Position numbers and translations under genes: made by a program. A model generated the notes under the pieces. It worked only from the letters and a program-made list of their open reading frames with translations. It was not told where the DNA came from and searched no databases. A DNA stretch of 21,813 nucleotides from Streptosporangiaceae bacterium (lineage in GTDB: Bacteria; Actinomycetota; Actinomycetes; Streptosporangiales; Streptosporangiaceae), in NCBI GenBank assembly GCA_030040475.1, contig JASHTQ010000447.1, forward strand, positions 1-21,813, given 5' to 3'. Shown here in pieces: positions 6,000 through 12,824 of this stretch (position 1 is the stretch's first letter; the number at the start of each line of letters is the position of its first letter).

Positions 6000-8327
6000 C
6001 TAACCGGGTGGCTGGCATGTGCCGGGTCGGTTCGCCTTACCGCGCGGCGCGGAGGATGGACCGAGAAAGGCCGGCTCGATGGGAGCGTTCCCGTCCTTGC
6101 ATGTCTCGCTAATGATCGCGGCGGCCAGATAGGGGTTCACGTCCAGGGCAACGCGAGCATGCGCCAAGCCCTGCAGCGTACCGTCGGCAAGCGGCGAGCA
6201 GTTGCTGTCTTTTGCTGGAACGGCCGGCTCACGGCGGATCGTGAAAAGCTGCTGGACGGTCAGCAGGAAATAAAGGCCGGCCAGGAAGGTGTCACAGATC
6301 TCAGCGGTGCGGGGAGAGATCTCGCCTTTGGAGCTTCCTTCGGTGTCGGCGAATTGCCGCCGCTTCTCCCCCGCCCATAGCTGGGGCAGTGCATCGATGA
6401 GCTTTCCGATGTCGACCTGGGATTGACTTATCTGCCGGAGGTTGTCGTTTAGCAGTTTTAGCAGGCCCGGGACGGCCGGGACCTCGAGGGAGGCGGCATC
6501 GGTCATCGCGCGATGCGCAAGTCCACCGAGTTCGCCGGTTATGGCCGCCGTCACGGCGTGGGCAAGCTGCGGCGTGTCCCGTGACGCACCGCTCCCGATC
6601 GCGGAGATGACACGAGCGATACGGAACAGGTCCCTGGGCAGCCCACCAGACAGCACATAGCACAGCTCGATGAACCCGCCAGGAAGCCCGACGACGCGCT
6701 GGTTGAGGAGCTCTCGCGCTGTCGTCAGATCGAGCGGCTCGACCCACACGATCTCGTCGAATATCGCGCTGGCGGAGTTCCGGATCGGGAGTTCGAGCTC
6801 ATCGGCGTCAGCCAGCACCTTCGATGAAATCGAGATCAGGTAGACACAATTAGAGGCTCCGAACACCGATCGGAGCTCGGCGAGGAATAGTTCCGCGGCC
6901 CGGACGTCTTCGATCTGGTCCATCTCATCGATGCCGATGACGAGCCTGACCGCGACATCTTGCCGGGCCGGCCCATCCTTCCTGCGGGCGGTGACCTGCT
7001 GCAGTGCCGCCACGACGCGCTCGACGAAATCGCAGTAGTCGTCGACGAGTTCTGGCATGGTCATCATCTGCTCGGTCAGCGACTCTCCCGCGGAGACGTT
7101 CACGCCCGTCCCCAGGGGGCCACCCACAGTACCTGCGTAACCGTGCGTCTCGGTTCGCTGGAAGTGCAGCTTCCCCAGGCGGGCCTGCGCGTCGGTGGCC
7201 AAGGTCAGCACCCCGCGCACCTCGAGCAGGGTCTGGCGGGTCCGCCAGCCGGTGATGACCAGGGCAATGACGCACGCGACGACCGCGCCGATCCAGTCCC
7301 ATGTGGGCGACATCCATGAAGGCGTCCACCAGCGCCCGGCCACGGCCCGGAAGGCCAGGTCACCGGCCAGAGCAAGAAAAGCTATGGCCACCAGGCCGCG
7401 GAGAAGCGCGACGGGCCGGACGGATCGCGGCAGGAAGAGCGAGAGAACGATGCGGTGGAAGAACGTGGTCGGATTGAGCCGCACGTCAGCGAGGACAGCC
7501 TGGCACAGGCACGTATACAGGTGGACCAGGAATTCCCTGGCGCCGTACCGGCACGGAGCCTGGACCCTGAGCCTCAGCCCGGGCAGTTCGGTCTGGCCTT
7601 CCCTGGCCCACATCGGTGTCCCGTATCTGTGGCCGCAGAACTCGCGGATTAAGGTCGACTTGCCGACGCCGCGAAGCCCGGTCACGCCAATACAGCCCGA
7701 GGACATGTTCTCGATCTTCGATCGCAATGTCCGGCGCGTCGTGGTCCCCGTTATCATGGCGATATCGGTTACCGCGCTCAGTCCCTGAGTGGGATTGCTC
7801 ACGCTAGCGCGCGGGCCGGGCTGGCCAGCGCACTTCTTATTGAGCTCGGATCGCACCGCCTGAAGAATCACTTCGTACAACGCTATGCGCCACGGCGCAT
7901 GGTCGGCTATCGGCCTGAAGAAATAGCGCCACACCAGCCATCGGACACCCGGGATATATCGGCAGACGGCGATCAAGGTCCCGAACACATTCCAGTACCC
8001 GCTCACCTGTCCTTCGGCCAGCCAGGCCAGGAGCCTTGGGTAGCTATCCGCAACCTCAGCCACCCGGCGCAGCCGCTCGCGTTGCACCCACGGCTTGTCG
8101 CGTTTGCGGCCTTTACGTCTTCGGCTGGGCAAAGGGCCTACCTCTTCGCCCGCACCCGTCAGGGCATCAAAGCGACCTTTAGCCAGCTCCGTCCGGGCCA
8201 GGCACCCTTCTGGGGCCGACAGCACACGGCCGCCCACGTGATGGTAAAGCCATAGCGCTCGCTGGCGCGCGCGGTCATCTTTATAGATCACATCCGGGTC
8301 GAAGAACAACCGGCTGGAAGGGCGCAT
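6000..8327 (-). CDS. KAP-like P-loop NTPase with membrane helices inserted in the NTPase domain
   Basis: The product is 775 residues from ATG 8327. The N-terminal 200 residues have no recognised domain, but carry a basic cluster (SRRRKGRKRDK) and a semi-hydrophobic stretch (IPGVRWLVWRYFF). Walker A is GLRGVGKST (217-225). Two predicted TM helices follow at about 304-326 and 346-361. Walker B is VIGIDEMDQI (463-472). Then come a sensor-like strand (VYLISISS), FDEIVWVEPLDL and SGGLPRDLFRIARV. TM helices between Walker A and B are the hallmark of the KAP family, which includes the phage-exclusion protein PifA. Similar unnamed proteins are frequent in actinomycetes. In-frame upstream starts (ATG 8339, TTG 8348) overlap the promoter. 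GC is visibly lower than in the neighbours. Function is unknown; membrane-associated signalling or phage defence is inference. Confidence 0.8.
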   Translation of the reverse strand: MRPSSRLFFDPDVIYKDDRARQRALWLYHHVGGRVLSAPEGCLARTELAKGRFDALTGAGEEVGPLPSRRRKGRKRDKPWVQRERLRRVAEVADSYPRLLAWLAEGQVSGYWNVFGTLIAVCRYIPGVRWLVWRYFFRPIADHAPWRIALYEVILQAVRSELNKKCAGQPGPRASVSNPTQGLSAVTDIAMITGTTTRRTLRSKIENMSSGCIGVTGLRGVGKSTLIREFCGHRYGTPMWAREGQTELPGLRLRVQAPCRYGAREFLVHLYTCLCQAVLADVRLNPTTFFHRIVLSLFLPRSVRPVALLRGLVAIAFLALAGDLAFRAVAGRWWTPSWMSPTWDWIGAVVACVIALVITGWRTRQTLLEVRGVLTLATDAQARLGKLHFQRTETHGYAGTVGGPLGTGVNVSAGESLTEQMMTMPELVDDYCDFVERVVAALQQVTARRKDGPARQDVAVRLVIGIDEMDQIEDVRAAELFLAELRSVFGASNCVYLISISSKVLADADELELPIRNSASAIFDEIVWVEPLDLTTARELLNQRVVGLPGGFIELCYVLSGGLPRDLFRIARVISAIGSGASRDTPQLAHAVTAAITGELGGLAHRAMTDAASLEVPAVPGLLKLLNDNLRQISQSQVDIGKLIDALPQLWAGEKRRQFADTEGSSKGEISPRTAEICDTFLAGLYFLLTVQQLFTIRREPAVPAKDSNCSPLADGTLQGLAHARVALDVNPYLAAAIISETCKDGNAPIEPAFLGPSSAPRGKANRPGTCQPPG

Positions 8328-8337
8328 GAGGGCAAGC

Positions 8338-8365
8338 ATAGTAACCAACGGCGAATTAATGTCAA
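8338..8365 (-). promoter_or_regulatory. Near-consensus promoter of the KAP-like NTPase gene
   Basis: Reading the minus strand, TTGACA (8365-8360) and TACTAT (8343-8338) are separated by 16 bases. The expected start site is about 8331, four bases before ATG 8327. That makes the message almost leaderless and excludes the upstream in-frame starts. This is one of the two strongest sigma-70-type promoters visible in the window. Confidence 0.65.
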
Positions 8366-8377
8366 TCTCTGTACACC

Positions 8378-8494
8378 ATGACTGACAACGAAATCAACGA
8401 GGGCTACCCTACTGCCTCCGGGGGTCTGCTCAGGGATTCTATTCAACGGCGTAACTCCCGACACATCCAGTCGCTGCATGAACTGAGAACGTGA
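8378..8494 (+). CDS. Possible 38-residue micro-ORF divergent from the NTPase
   Basis: ATG 8378 opens a 38-codon frame ending TGA at 8492-8494. The product starts MTDNEINEGYPTASGG and continues with a polar, basic helix-like end (SIQRRNSRHIQSLHEL). Codon third positions are mixed, as in the neighbouring low-GC gene and unlike the host style. It faces away from the NTPase gene, and their starts are only 50 bases apart, so promoters would overlap. No ribosome binding site is visible. It may be a real small protein, the stub of a truncated gene, or chance. Confidence 0.25.
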   Translation: MTDNEINEGYPTASGGLLRDSIQRRNSRHIQSLHELRT

Positions 8495-8844
8495 CGCGCG
8501 CGCCGTCGACATGCTGGTGCGCTGGGCGGGAACCACGGCTCGTTCGGTCAAAAAAATTACGGCGGGATGCGGGAGCGGCCGGTCAGCGGCGGGACGGGTG
8601 GCCGGCGGGTGCCCGGGCCACGATGGTGGCACGGATTCCGCTGCCGCCGGGAGAGTTACCCCAGGTCACAGGGTCGTGACACGCGGGCTGGCGGAGAAAG
8701 TCGGGCGGCCGGCGTTATCCCGGCCCGGATACGGGCAGTCCGGGCAGGCATGGATAGGCAGACCGGCGATCGGGTACTCCGGCACGCGCGGGCCTGCGCG
8801 GTCCCGATCGGGGACGGCCGGGCGAACGGGCGGGTGACCGGCTG
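8495..8844. other. Gene-free interval of 350 bases; GC jump
   Basis: Several overlapping frames are open here, but all have low-complexity Arg/Gly composition and no recognisable domain. GC rises sharply at about 8495 from the A/T-richer segment upstream. I see no RNA gene, hairpin with T-run, or convincing promoter. This is the likely boundary between foreign and host-like DNA. Confidence 0.45.
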
Positions 8845-9270
8845 ATGACGTGGGGCGACACCAGCGCCAGCCGGGCCGCCAGGCGCAACAGGCGGATCCG
8901 CGGTCACGGCACGTGGGGAGAGCAGAACCGCCGGCTGCACCGGTTCCAGCAGCAGAAGTACCGCCGGGAAGAGGCCGGCGGCCCGTGGGAGAACACCAGC
9001 AATAGCCTGGGCATCAGGGAGAACAGGCGAATCCGCGGTCACGGCACGTGGTCGGAACAGACCCGTCGCCTGGACCGCGAACGCCGCAGGCGCGAACGCG
9101 GTCAGCGGAGCAGCGGCGTGCTCGGGAAGGCGGGCCAGGCGGTGGCGGTCGGGGCCTTGATCCTCGGCTTGGTGCTGCTGATGGCCCCGGGCACGCGCGG
9201 TGCGGGGGTGATGATGCTCGTCCTGGTGGGGCTGGCGCTGTACGTGATCAGCGGGCGCAAGCGGGCCTGA
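8845..9270 (+). CDS. Membrane protein with a duplicated basic NRRIRGHGTW motif, unknown function
   Basis: The product is 141 residues. Residues 3-33 and 48-78 are two copies of one unit with a 45-residue period. Each has Trp-x-x-Thr-Ser near its start, then the identical core NRRIRGHGTW, then EQ and an RRL helix. The second half has an Arg-rich stretch (RERRRRERGQR, 79-89) and then two hydrophobic helices at about 98-113 and 119-136, ending SGRKRA. The soluble part is strongly basic and probably cytoplasmic, where it could bind nucleic acid or acidic lipid; that is inference. I recognise no family. The ribosome binding site is weak (GGGTGA region 8834-8839). Host-like GC in third positions supports coding. 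Confidence 0.65.
   Translation: MTWGDTSASRAARRNRRIRGHGTWGEQNRRLHRFQQQKYRREEAGGPWENTSNSLGIRENRRIRGHGTWSEQTRRLDRERRRRERGQRSSGVLGKAGQAVAVGALILGLVLLMAPGTRGAGVMMLVLVGLALYVISGRKRA
8887..9051 (+). repeat. Two 30-bp direct repeats inside the membrane-protein gene
   Basis: Bases 8887-8916 and 9022-9051 are identical at 29 of 30 positions and 135 bases apart. They encode the NRRIRGHGTW cores. Near-identity at silent positions suggests a recent duplication or ongoing gene conversion, since the flanking parts of the repeat unit differ much more. Confidence 0.8.
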
Positions 9271-9410
9271 GCAGGTTTCCCTCGGCCGCTACGGGAGCAG
9301 CTTCTGCCTCGGTGGCCAGCCACCGGGCCGGCGCCGCAGGCAGGAATATACAGCAATCAATCCCGGCAAAGCGGATGATTCTACTACCCAGTTCCAGACG
9401 CGCCGGACAC

Positions 9411-9455
9411 CCCTAGTTAGCCCAAAATAACCCAAAGCTAGGGAAATCCTTTTTT
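9411..9455 (+). terminator. Weak terminator-like hairpin
   Basis: CCCTAG (9411-9416) and CTAGGG (9438-9443) can pair around a 21-base loop. Six T residues follow at 9450-9455. The stem is short and the loop large, so termination after the 141-residue membrane-protein gene is only possible. The surrounding 9410-9480 is strikingly A/T-rich for this genome and may equally be promoter DNA for the remnant downstream. Confidence 0.3.
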
Positions 9456-9560
9456 ATAAGCATTTGTCGGATTTGCCTCACCTGATGAGAATACCGTCGC
9501 TACTGTTGCGAGAGTCAACTGGCGGCACGGCCGCTAGCTCGTCTGGAGGGGATTGAGCGG

Positions 9561-9661
9561 ATGAACATCGAAACGGCCCTCAAGGAAGCGATGAACATTG
9601 AGGGCGCCAGGCCCTGGCCCGTCACCACCTGAAGCGGATAGAGAACGAGCTAGAAATCTGA
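9561..9661 (+). pseudogene. Roadblock/LC7-like gene remnant: N-terminus joined to C-terminus
   Basis: A good ribosome binding site (GGAGGGG, 9545-9551) precedes ATG 9561, which opens MNIETALKEAMNIEGA. That is the usual beginning of a small actinobacterial roadblock/LC7-like protein of roughly 115-125 residues. The frame is then lost: it stops at 9630-9632 after 23 codons. From 9608 another frame reads QALARHHLKRIENELEI and stops at 9659-9661, matching the usual C-terminus of the same family. The middle (about 85-90 residues) is missing, and the two ends are out of frame with each other. Family assignment is from memory of these end sequences. The alternative is a genuine 23-residue peptide gene. 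Confidence 0.6.
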
Positions 9662-9683
9662 CCCGCGAAGCCGGGCGTCCGGG

Positions 9684-10052
9684 ATGAGGATGCCGGAGAT
9701 CCGCAGGTGGACGAGGCACGATGCCAGCACGCCTCCTGCAGCCGAGCCTTCACCAGATGATACGGTCACCGACCCGCCGCCACCCTTGCCGCGCCGTAGT
9801 CCTGACCGCCAAAATATCCGCATCGCCAAGGTGCCGAAGCGGGATCCGGTGGCCACCGATCCGAAGGTCCTGCGTAAGGTCCTCGATGGCCTGAACCGCC
9901 TGGAACCAGAGCCCCCGTCGAGGCCGAGCGAGCCGGCCGGGCAGGCATCGCGGCGACGGAAACGCCGGTCGGCCCCGAAGGTCGGGTTATCAGCGTCGTG
10001 TTGCGGGGCCGGGCCGGGCGCGTCGAGCGAAGGCATGAATGACGACAGGTGA
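9684..10052 (+). CDS. Small basic, proline-rich protein of unknown function downstream of the roadblock remnant
   Basis: The 122-residue product starts at ATG 9684 or ATG 9690. A Pro-rich disordered region (DPPPPLPRRSPDRQ, about 30-43) leads to a short conserved-looking segment, KVPKRDP followed by the helix DPKVLRKVLDGLNRL (59-73). A basic tail RRRKRRSAPK follows at about 90-99. Short proteins with a 'P(K/R)VL(R/E)(K/R)VLDGL' helix commonly accompany roadblock-like genes in actinomycetes, as I recall; the partner here is disrupted. The last 14 bases overlap the DUF2332 gene (its own GMNDDR end spans ATG 10039), suggesting coupled translation. No TM helix or signal peptide is seen. Confidence 0.5.
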   Translation: MRMPEIRRWTRHDASTPPAAEPSPDDTVTDPPPPLPRRSPDRQNIRIAKVPKRDPVATDPKVLRKVLDGLNRLEPEPPSRPSEPAGQASRRRKRRSAPKVGLSASCCGAGPGASSEGMNDDR

Positions 10053-11013
10053 CGGCGATCCGGCGGCCCGCACGGCGGAGCGGTACCGGGATTTTGCGCT
10101 GGAGGCGCACGGGCGCAGCGCTGCCTACGAGGCGCTGGCGCAGGCGGTCGCCGGGGACGGCGCGGTGCTGGGCTTTCTCGGCACGCTGCCGGAGGCCAAG
10201 CGGCAGCCTAACCTGCTGTTCGCGGCGGCCAGGTACCTGCTGGGCGAGCCGGCCGATATCGGGACGCTGCGGGACCTTGTCTTGCGTGAGGGGGCCGGGC
10301 TAGCCGAGGTGATGCTGGCGCGGCGGACGCAGACCAACGAGCCTGCGCGATGCGCCACGCTGCTGCCCGCGCTGGCGCTGGCGGGTCGTGGCGGGCCGCT
10401 GGCGCTGATCGAGGTGGGGGCGAGCGCCGGGCTGACGCTGCTGTTCGACCGGTACTCCTACGATTTCGGCGGGCGGGTGCTCCGCGGGCGCGACCCGGAG
10501 GCGCCGACGCTACGCTGCGCCGTGCACGGGCCGGTGCCGGTGCCCGCCGCTGTTCCGGACATCGCCTGGCGGGCCGGGCTCGACCTCAACCCGCTCGACG
10601 TCAGCAGCGAGGACGACATGCACTGGCTGTCGTGCCTGCTGTGGCCGGGTGAGGTCGACCGCGAGGAGCGGCTCGCCGGGGCGGTCGCGGCGGCCCGGCG
10701 GGAACCGCCGACGGTGTTCCGCGGTGACCTGACCACGGACCTGCCCGCGCTGGCCGCCCGGGCTCCGGCCGGGACCACGCTGGTGGTCTACCACTCCGCG
10801 GTGCTTGGGTACGTCGCGGCGCAGGACCGGGCGCGGTTTGCCGAGACGGTCCGCGGGCTGGGCGCGGTGTGGCTGTCCAACGAGGCGCCTGGGGTGCTGC
10901 CTGGGGTGAGCGTGCCCGCCCGTGAGGGCGCGCCGTTCGTGCTGATCCGGGACGGCCACACGCCGCTAGCCCTCACCGACCCGCACGGGACCTGGGTGGA
11001 CTGGCTCGGGTAG
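10039..11013 (+). CDS. DUF2332 domain-containing protein
   Basis: The 324-residue product fits the DUF2332 family across its whole length. It has ERYRDFALEAHGRSAAYEALA at the start, KRQPNLLFAAARYLL, QTNEPARCATLLPAL, then a glycine-rich LIEVGASAGLTLLFDRYSY strand-loop and late TTLVVYHSAVLGYV and VWLSNEAPGV segments. The loop EVGASAGL resembles motif I of SAM-dependent methyltransferases, so a methyltransferase-like fold is a reasonable inference; no activity is established to my knowledge. AAGG (10030-10033) lies about 5 bases before ATG 10039. The 3' end overlaps the convergent membrane-protein gene by 48 bases. Confidence 0.9.
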   Translation: MTTGDGDPAARTAERYRDFALEAHGRSAAYEALAQAVAGDGAVLGFLGTLPEAKRQPNLLFAAARYLLGEPADIGTLRDLVLREGAGLAEVMLARRTQTNEPARCATLLPALALAGRGGPLALIEVGASAGLTLLFDRYSYDFGGRVLRGRDPEAPTLRCAVHGPVPVPAAVPDIAWRAGLDLNPLDVSSEDDMHWLSCLLWPGEVDREERLAGAVAAARREPPTVFRGDLTTDLPALAARAPAGTTLVVYHSAVLGYVAAQDRARFAETVRGLGAVWLSNEAPGVLPGVSVPAREGAPFVLIRDGHTPLALTDPHGTWVDWLG

Positions 11014-12087
11014 GGCCGCGGGCTGGGCGTTCGCTGACGCTTTCCTTGCGCCGCTGGCGGCTGTGGCCGAGTTGGCGGCGAAGCGGATGGGGCCGTGGTG
11101 GCCAAGGACGATGGCGGCTATCCCGAAGACGGTCCAGGCGAGGAGGACGGTGAGGTGCCCGGCGGCGCCGTGGCCGTGGAAGTAGGCGGTGCTGCGAAGC
11201 AGGCTCGCGCCGGCGCCGGGAGGCAGCCACTGCCCGATGTCGCCGACGGCCGTGGGCAGCAGCTGGGGCGCCGAGGTGACGCCGGAGAACGGATTGCCGA
11301 CGAAGATCATCGTCGCCGCGCCGAGGCCGAGGCCGAGCGTGCCGATCAGGGCGATCAGGCCCGCGGTGGCGGCGCCGATGGCGAGCAGGGTCAGGGAGAT
11401 GGCGGCCCAGGTCGCGATGTGCTCGCCCGGCAGCGCGCCGAGGAAGCCCTGGGCGATCAGGTAACTGCCCAGGCCGGCGCCGGCGGAGACGACGACCAGG
11501 GCGAAGATCTGGCGCCACGCGGGCCGGAACGCAAGCAGCAGGCCGACGACCGCCGCCATGACGACGCCGCAGATGGTCATCGGCAGCACCGCGGAGCTCA
11601 GCACGAGACCGCGCGGGTCGCCGGCCGCGCTGGGCACGACGTCGACGTCGCGCACCTGGACATTTGCGTAGACCGCCTGCTCCGCGGCCGCGAGCTTGCC
11701 GCCCACGGCGGTCAGCAGCTGGGCGACGGTGGGGCTGGCCGCGCTGGCCTCGAGCACGGTGATCCGCCGGCCGTTTCCGGTGATTCCGGTGATTCCGGTG
11801 ATGACGAAGGCGCCGTAGACGCTCCGGTCCTCGATCGCCGTCCTGGCCGCCGACTGGCTGGGGTACAGCCGGATGTCGAACGCGCCCGGCTCGGCGCGGG
11901 TGAGGCCCGCTGCGGCCTGCTGGCTGGCCGGGCCGGTGCCCACGATGCCTACCGGCAGGTCGCGGGGCGCGATGCGCGCCGCGGGCCAGGCGAAGGCGAG
12001 CACGGCAAGCACGATCAGCAGCGGGATCACGAGCGAGACGATGGTCAGCTGCCGCCAGGGCGGGTGGGCGGCCAGTGGGTTCGGCAT
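10966..12087 (-). CDS. ABC-2/YhgE-like multi-pass membrane protein, TetR-controlled
   Basis: The product is 373 residues from ATG 12087, which has GGAGG about ten bases upstream. There is one TM helix near the N-terminus (14-36), then a large extracytoplasmic domain (about 40-160) beginning RDLPVGIVG, and then five more hydrophobic helices to about residue 352. The block GNPFSGVTSAPQLLP with WLPPGAGASLLRS is characteristic of YhgE/Pip- or DUF3533-like relatives of ABC-2 permeases. Such proteins are often paired with a divergent TetR regulator and implicated in export or tolerance of membrane-active compounds. No ATPase is nearby. A nine-base unit repeated three times (about 11784-11810) encodes GITGITG. 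Its end overlaps DUF2332 by 48 bases, tail to tail. Confidence 0.75.
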   Translation of the reverse strand: MPNPLAAHPPWRQLTIVSLVIPLLIVLAVLAFAWPAARIAPRDLPVGIVGTGPASQQAAAGLTRAEPGAFDIRLYPSQSAARTAIEDRSVYGAFVITGITGITGNGRRITVLEASAASPTVAQLLTAVGGKLAAAEQAVYANVQVRDVDVVPSAAGDPRGLVLSSAVLPMTICGVVMAAVVGLLLAFRPAWRQIFALVVVSAGAGLGSYLIAQGFLGALPGEHIATWAAISLTLLAIGAATAGLIALIGTLGLGLGAATMIFVGNPFSGVTSAPQLLPTAVGDIGQWLPPGAGASLLRSTAYFHGHGAAGHLTVLLAWTVFGIAAIVLGHHGPIRFAANSATAASGARKASANAQPAALPEPVHPGPVRVGEG

Positions 12088-12112
12088 GGCTTCGACGCCT
12101 CCGTGAATAGGG

Positions 12113-12184
12113 AATGATCGTTCTCTTTTTTCTTCTTCCCTAGCTTGCGGCATCCGCTCGCAGAAAGCAAGACGAACGATCGTT
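12113..12184. promoter_or_regulatory. Two operator-like palindromes in the divergent tetR promoter region
   Basis: AATGATCGTT (12113-12122) and AACGATCGTT (12175-12184) differ by one base and lie 62 bp apart. The second is a perfect 10-bp palindrome that overlaps the spacer/-35 region of the tetR promoter. The first sits just upstream of the ribosome binding site of the membrane-protein gene. This is the arrangement expected if the TetR protein represses both divergent genes. Confidence 0.6.
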
Positions 12185-12192
12185 TTTTTTGA

Positions 12193-12204
12193 TAGAGTGG
12201 GTGC
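12193..12204 (+). promoter_or_regulatory. -10 box of a leaderless promoter before the tetR gene
   Basis: TAGAGT (12193-12198) is followed by six bases and ATG 12205, the same TANNNT-N6-ATG geometry as before orn. No ribosome binding site is present. The palindrome at 12175-12184 would block polymerase here. Confidence 0.5.
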
Positions 12205-12804
12205 ATGCCGAAGGTCAGCCAGCAGTACCGGGACGCCCGCCGGGATCAGATCCTGACCGCGGCACGGCGCTGCTTCCTGCGCGACGGCTTCCACGCGACG
12301 TCCATGCAGGACGTGTTCGCCGCGGCGGGGCTCTCCTCCGGCGCGGTCTACCGGTACTTCACCAGCAAGGACGACATGATCATCGCCATCGCGGAGGAGA
12401 ACATGCTGGGCATCGTGGAGATGGTCCACGATGTCGCCACCCGGCAGCCGGGCAGGCCGATGGGGGCGGTACTTGCCGACATCCTGGAGCTGGTGCGCGC
12501 CAGGCATGAGCACGGCGGCCTTGGCAGCATCGCCGTGCTTGTCTGGTCCGAGGCGCTGCGCAGCCCCGCCATGGCGGCCCGGCTCGCCGACATGCTCGGG
12601 CGGGTCCGGGGCGACCTCGCCGAGGTGGTCAGGGAGCACCAGGGCGCCGGGGACCTGCCCGCGGACGTCCCGGCCGACGCGCTGGCCGCCACGCTCATGT
12701 CCATCGTGCCCGGCTACATCATGCAGCTGGCGGTCCTCGACCCGGCGACCGTCGAGGGCGTGCCCGACGCGGTACGGGAGCTATGGCCGCGGTCGGCCGT
12801 GTGA
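12205..12804 (+). CDS. TetR/AcrR family transcriptional regulator
   Basis: The 199-residue product has a typical TetR N-terminus: RRDQILTAARRCFLRDGFHA (helix 1), then TSMQDVFAAAGLSSGAVYRYFTS forming the helix-turn-helix with its YRYF recognition helix, then KDDMIIAIAEEN. The ligand-binding C-terminal half (about 70-199) has the usual helical makeup and is not assignable to an inducer. It is divergent from the ABC-2/YhgE-like gene across 117 bases that contain two AAYGATCGTT palindromes, so autorepression and repression of the membrane protein are likely. The message appears leaderless. Its 3' end lies 20 bases before a convergent esterase remnant. Confidence 0.93.
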   Translation: MPKVSQQYRDARRDQILTAARRCFLRDGFHATSMQDVFAAAGLSSGAVYRYFTSKDDMIIAIAEENMLGIVEMVHDVATRQPGRPMGAVLADILELVRARHEHGGLGSIAVLVWSEALRSPAMAARLADMLGRVRGDLAEVVREHQGAGDLPADVPADALAATLMSIVPGYIMQLAVLDPATVEGVPDAVRELWPRSAV

Positions 12805-12824
12805 TCGGTCGTGCCGGCCGGTCG

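Noticed and set aside
8511..8845. Overlapping plus-strand ORFs of about 90-110 codons between the micro-ORF and the membrane gene
   Set aside because: Several frames are open at once, all Arg/Gly-rich, with no ribosome binding site or conserved motif. This is typical of non-coding high-GC DNA.
5925..10030. Integrase attachment-site duplication of the tRNA-His 3' end
   Set aside because: I looked for a second copy of the GGTTCGAATCCCATCGCTC stretch downstream and saw none within the window; no integrase gene is present either. An island boundary remains unproven.
11784..11810. Triple nine-base repeat as a regulatory element
   Set aside because: It lies inside the membrane-protein gene and simply encodes GITGITG; local slippage explains it.
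11095..12117. Long plus-strand open frame (340 codons) across the YhgE-like gene
   Set aside because: It is Gly/Asp/Arg/Gln-rich with no domain, and antisense to a protein with clear TM helices. Such frames are normal on the opposite strand of GC-rich genes.
10966..12639. Membrane-protein frame extended upstream to 12639 through the tetR gene
   Set aside because: The extension is antisense to tetR. ATG 12087 has a GGAGG site at proper distance and matches the expected N-terminal TM helix.
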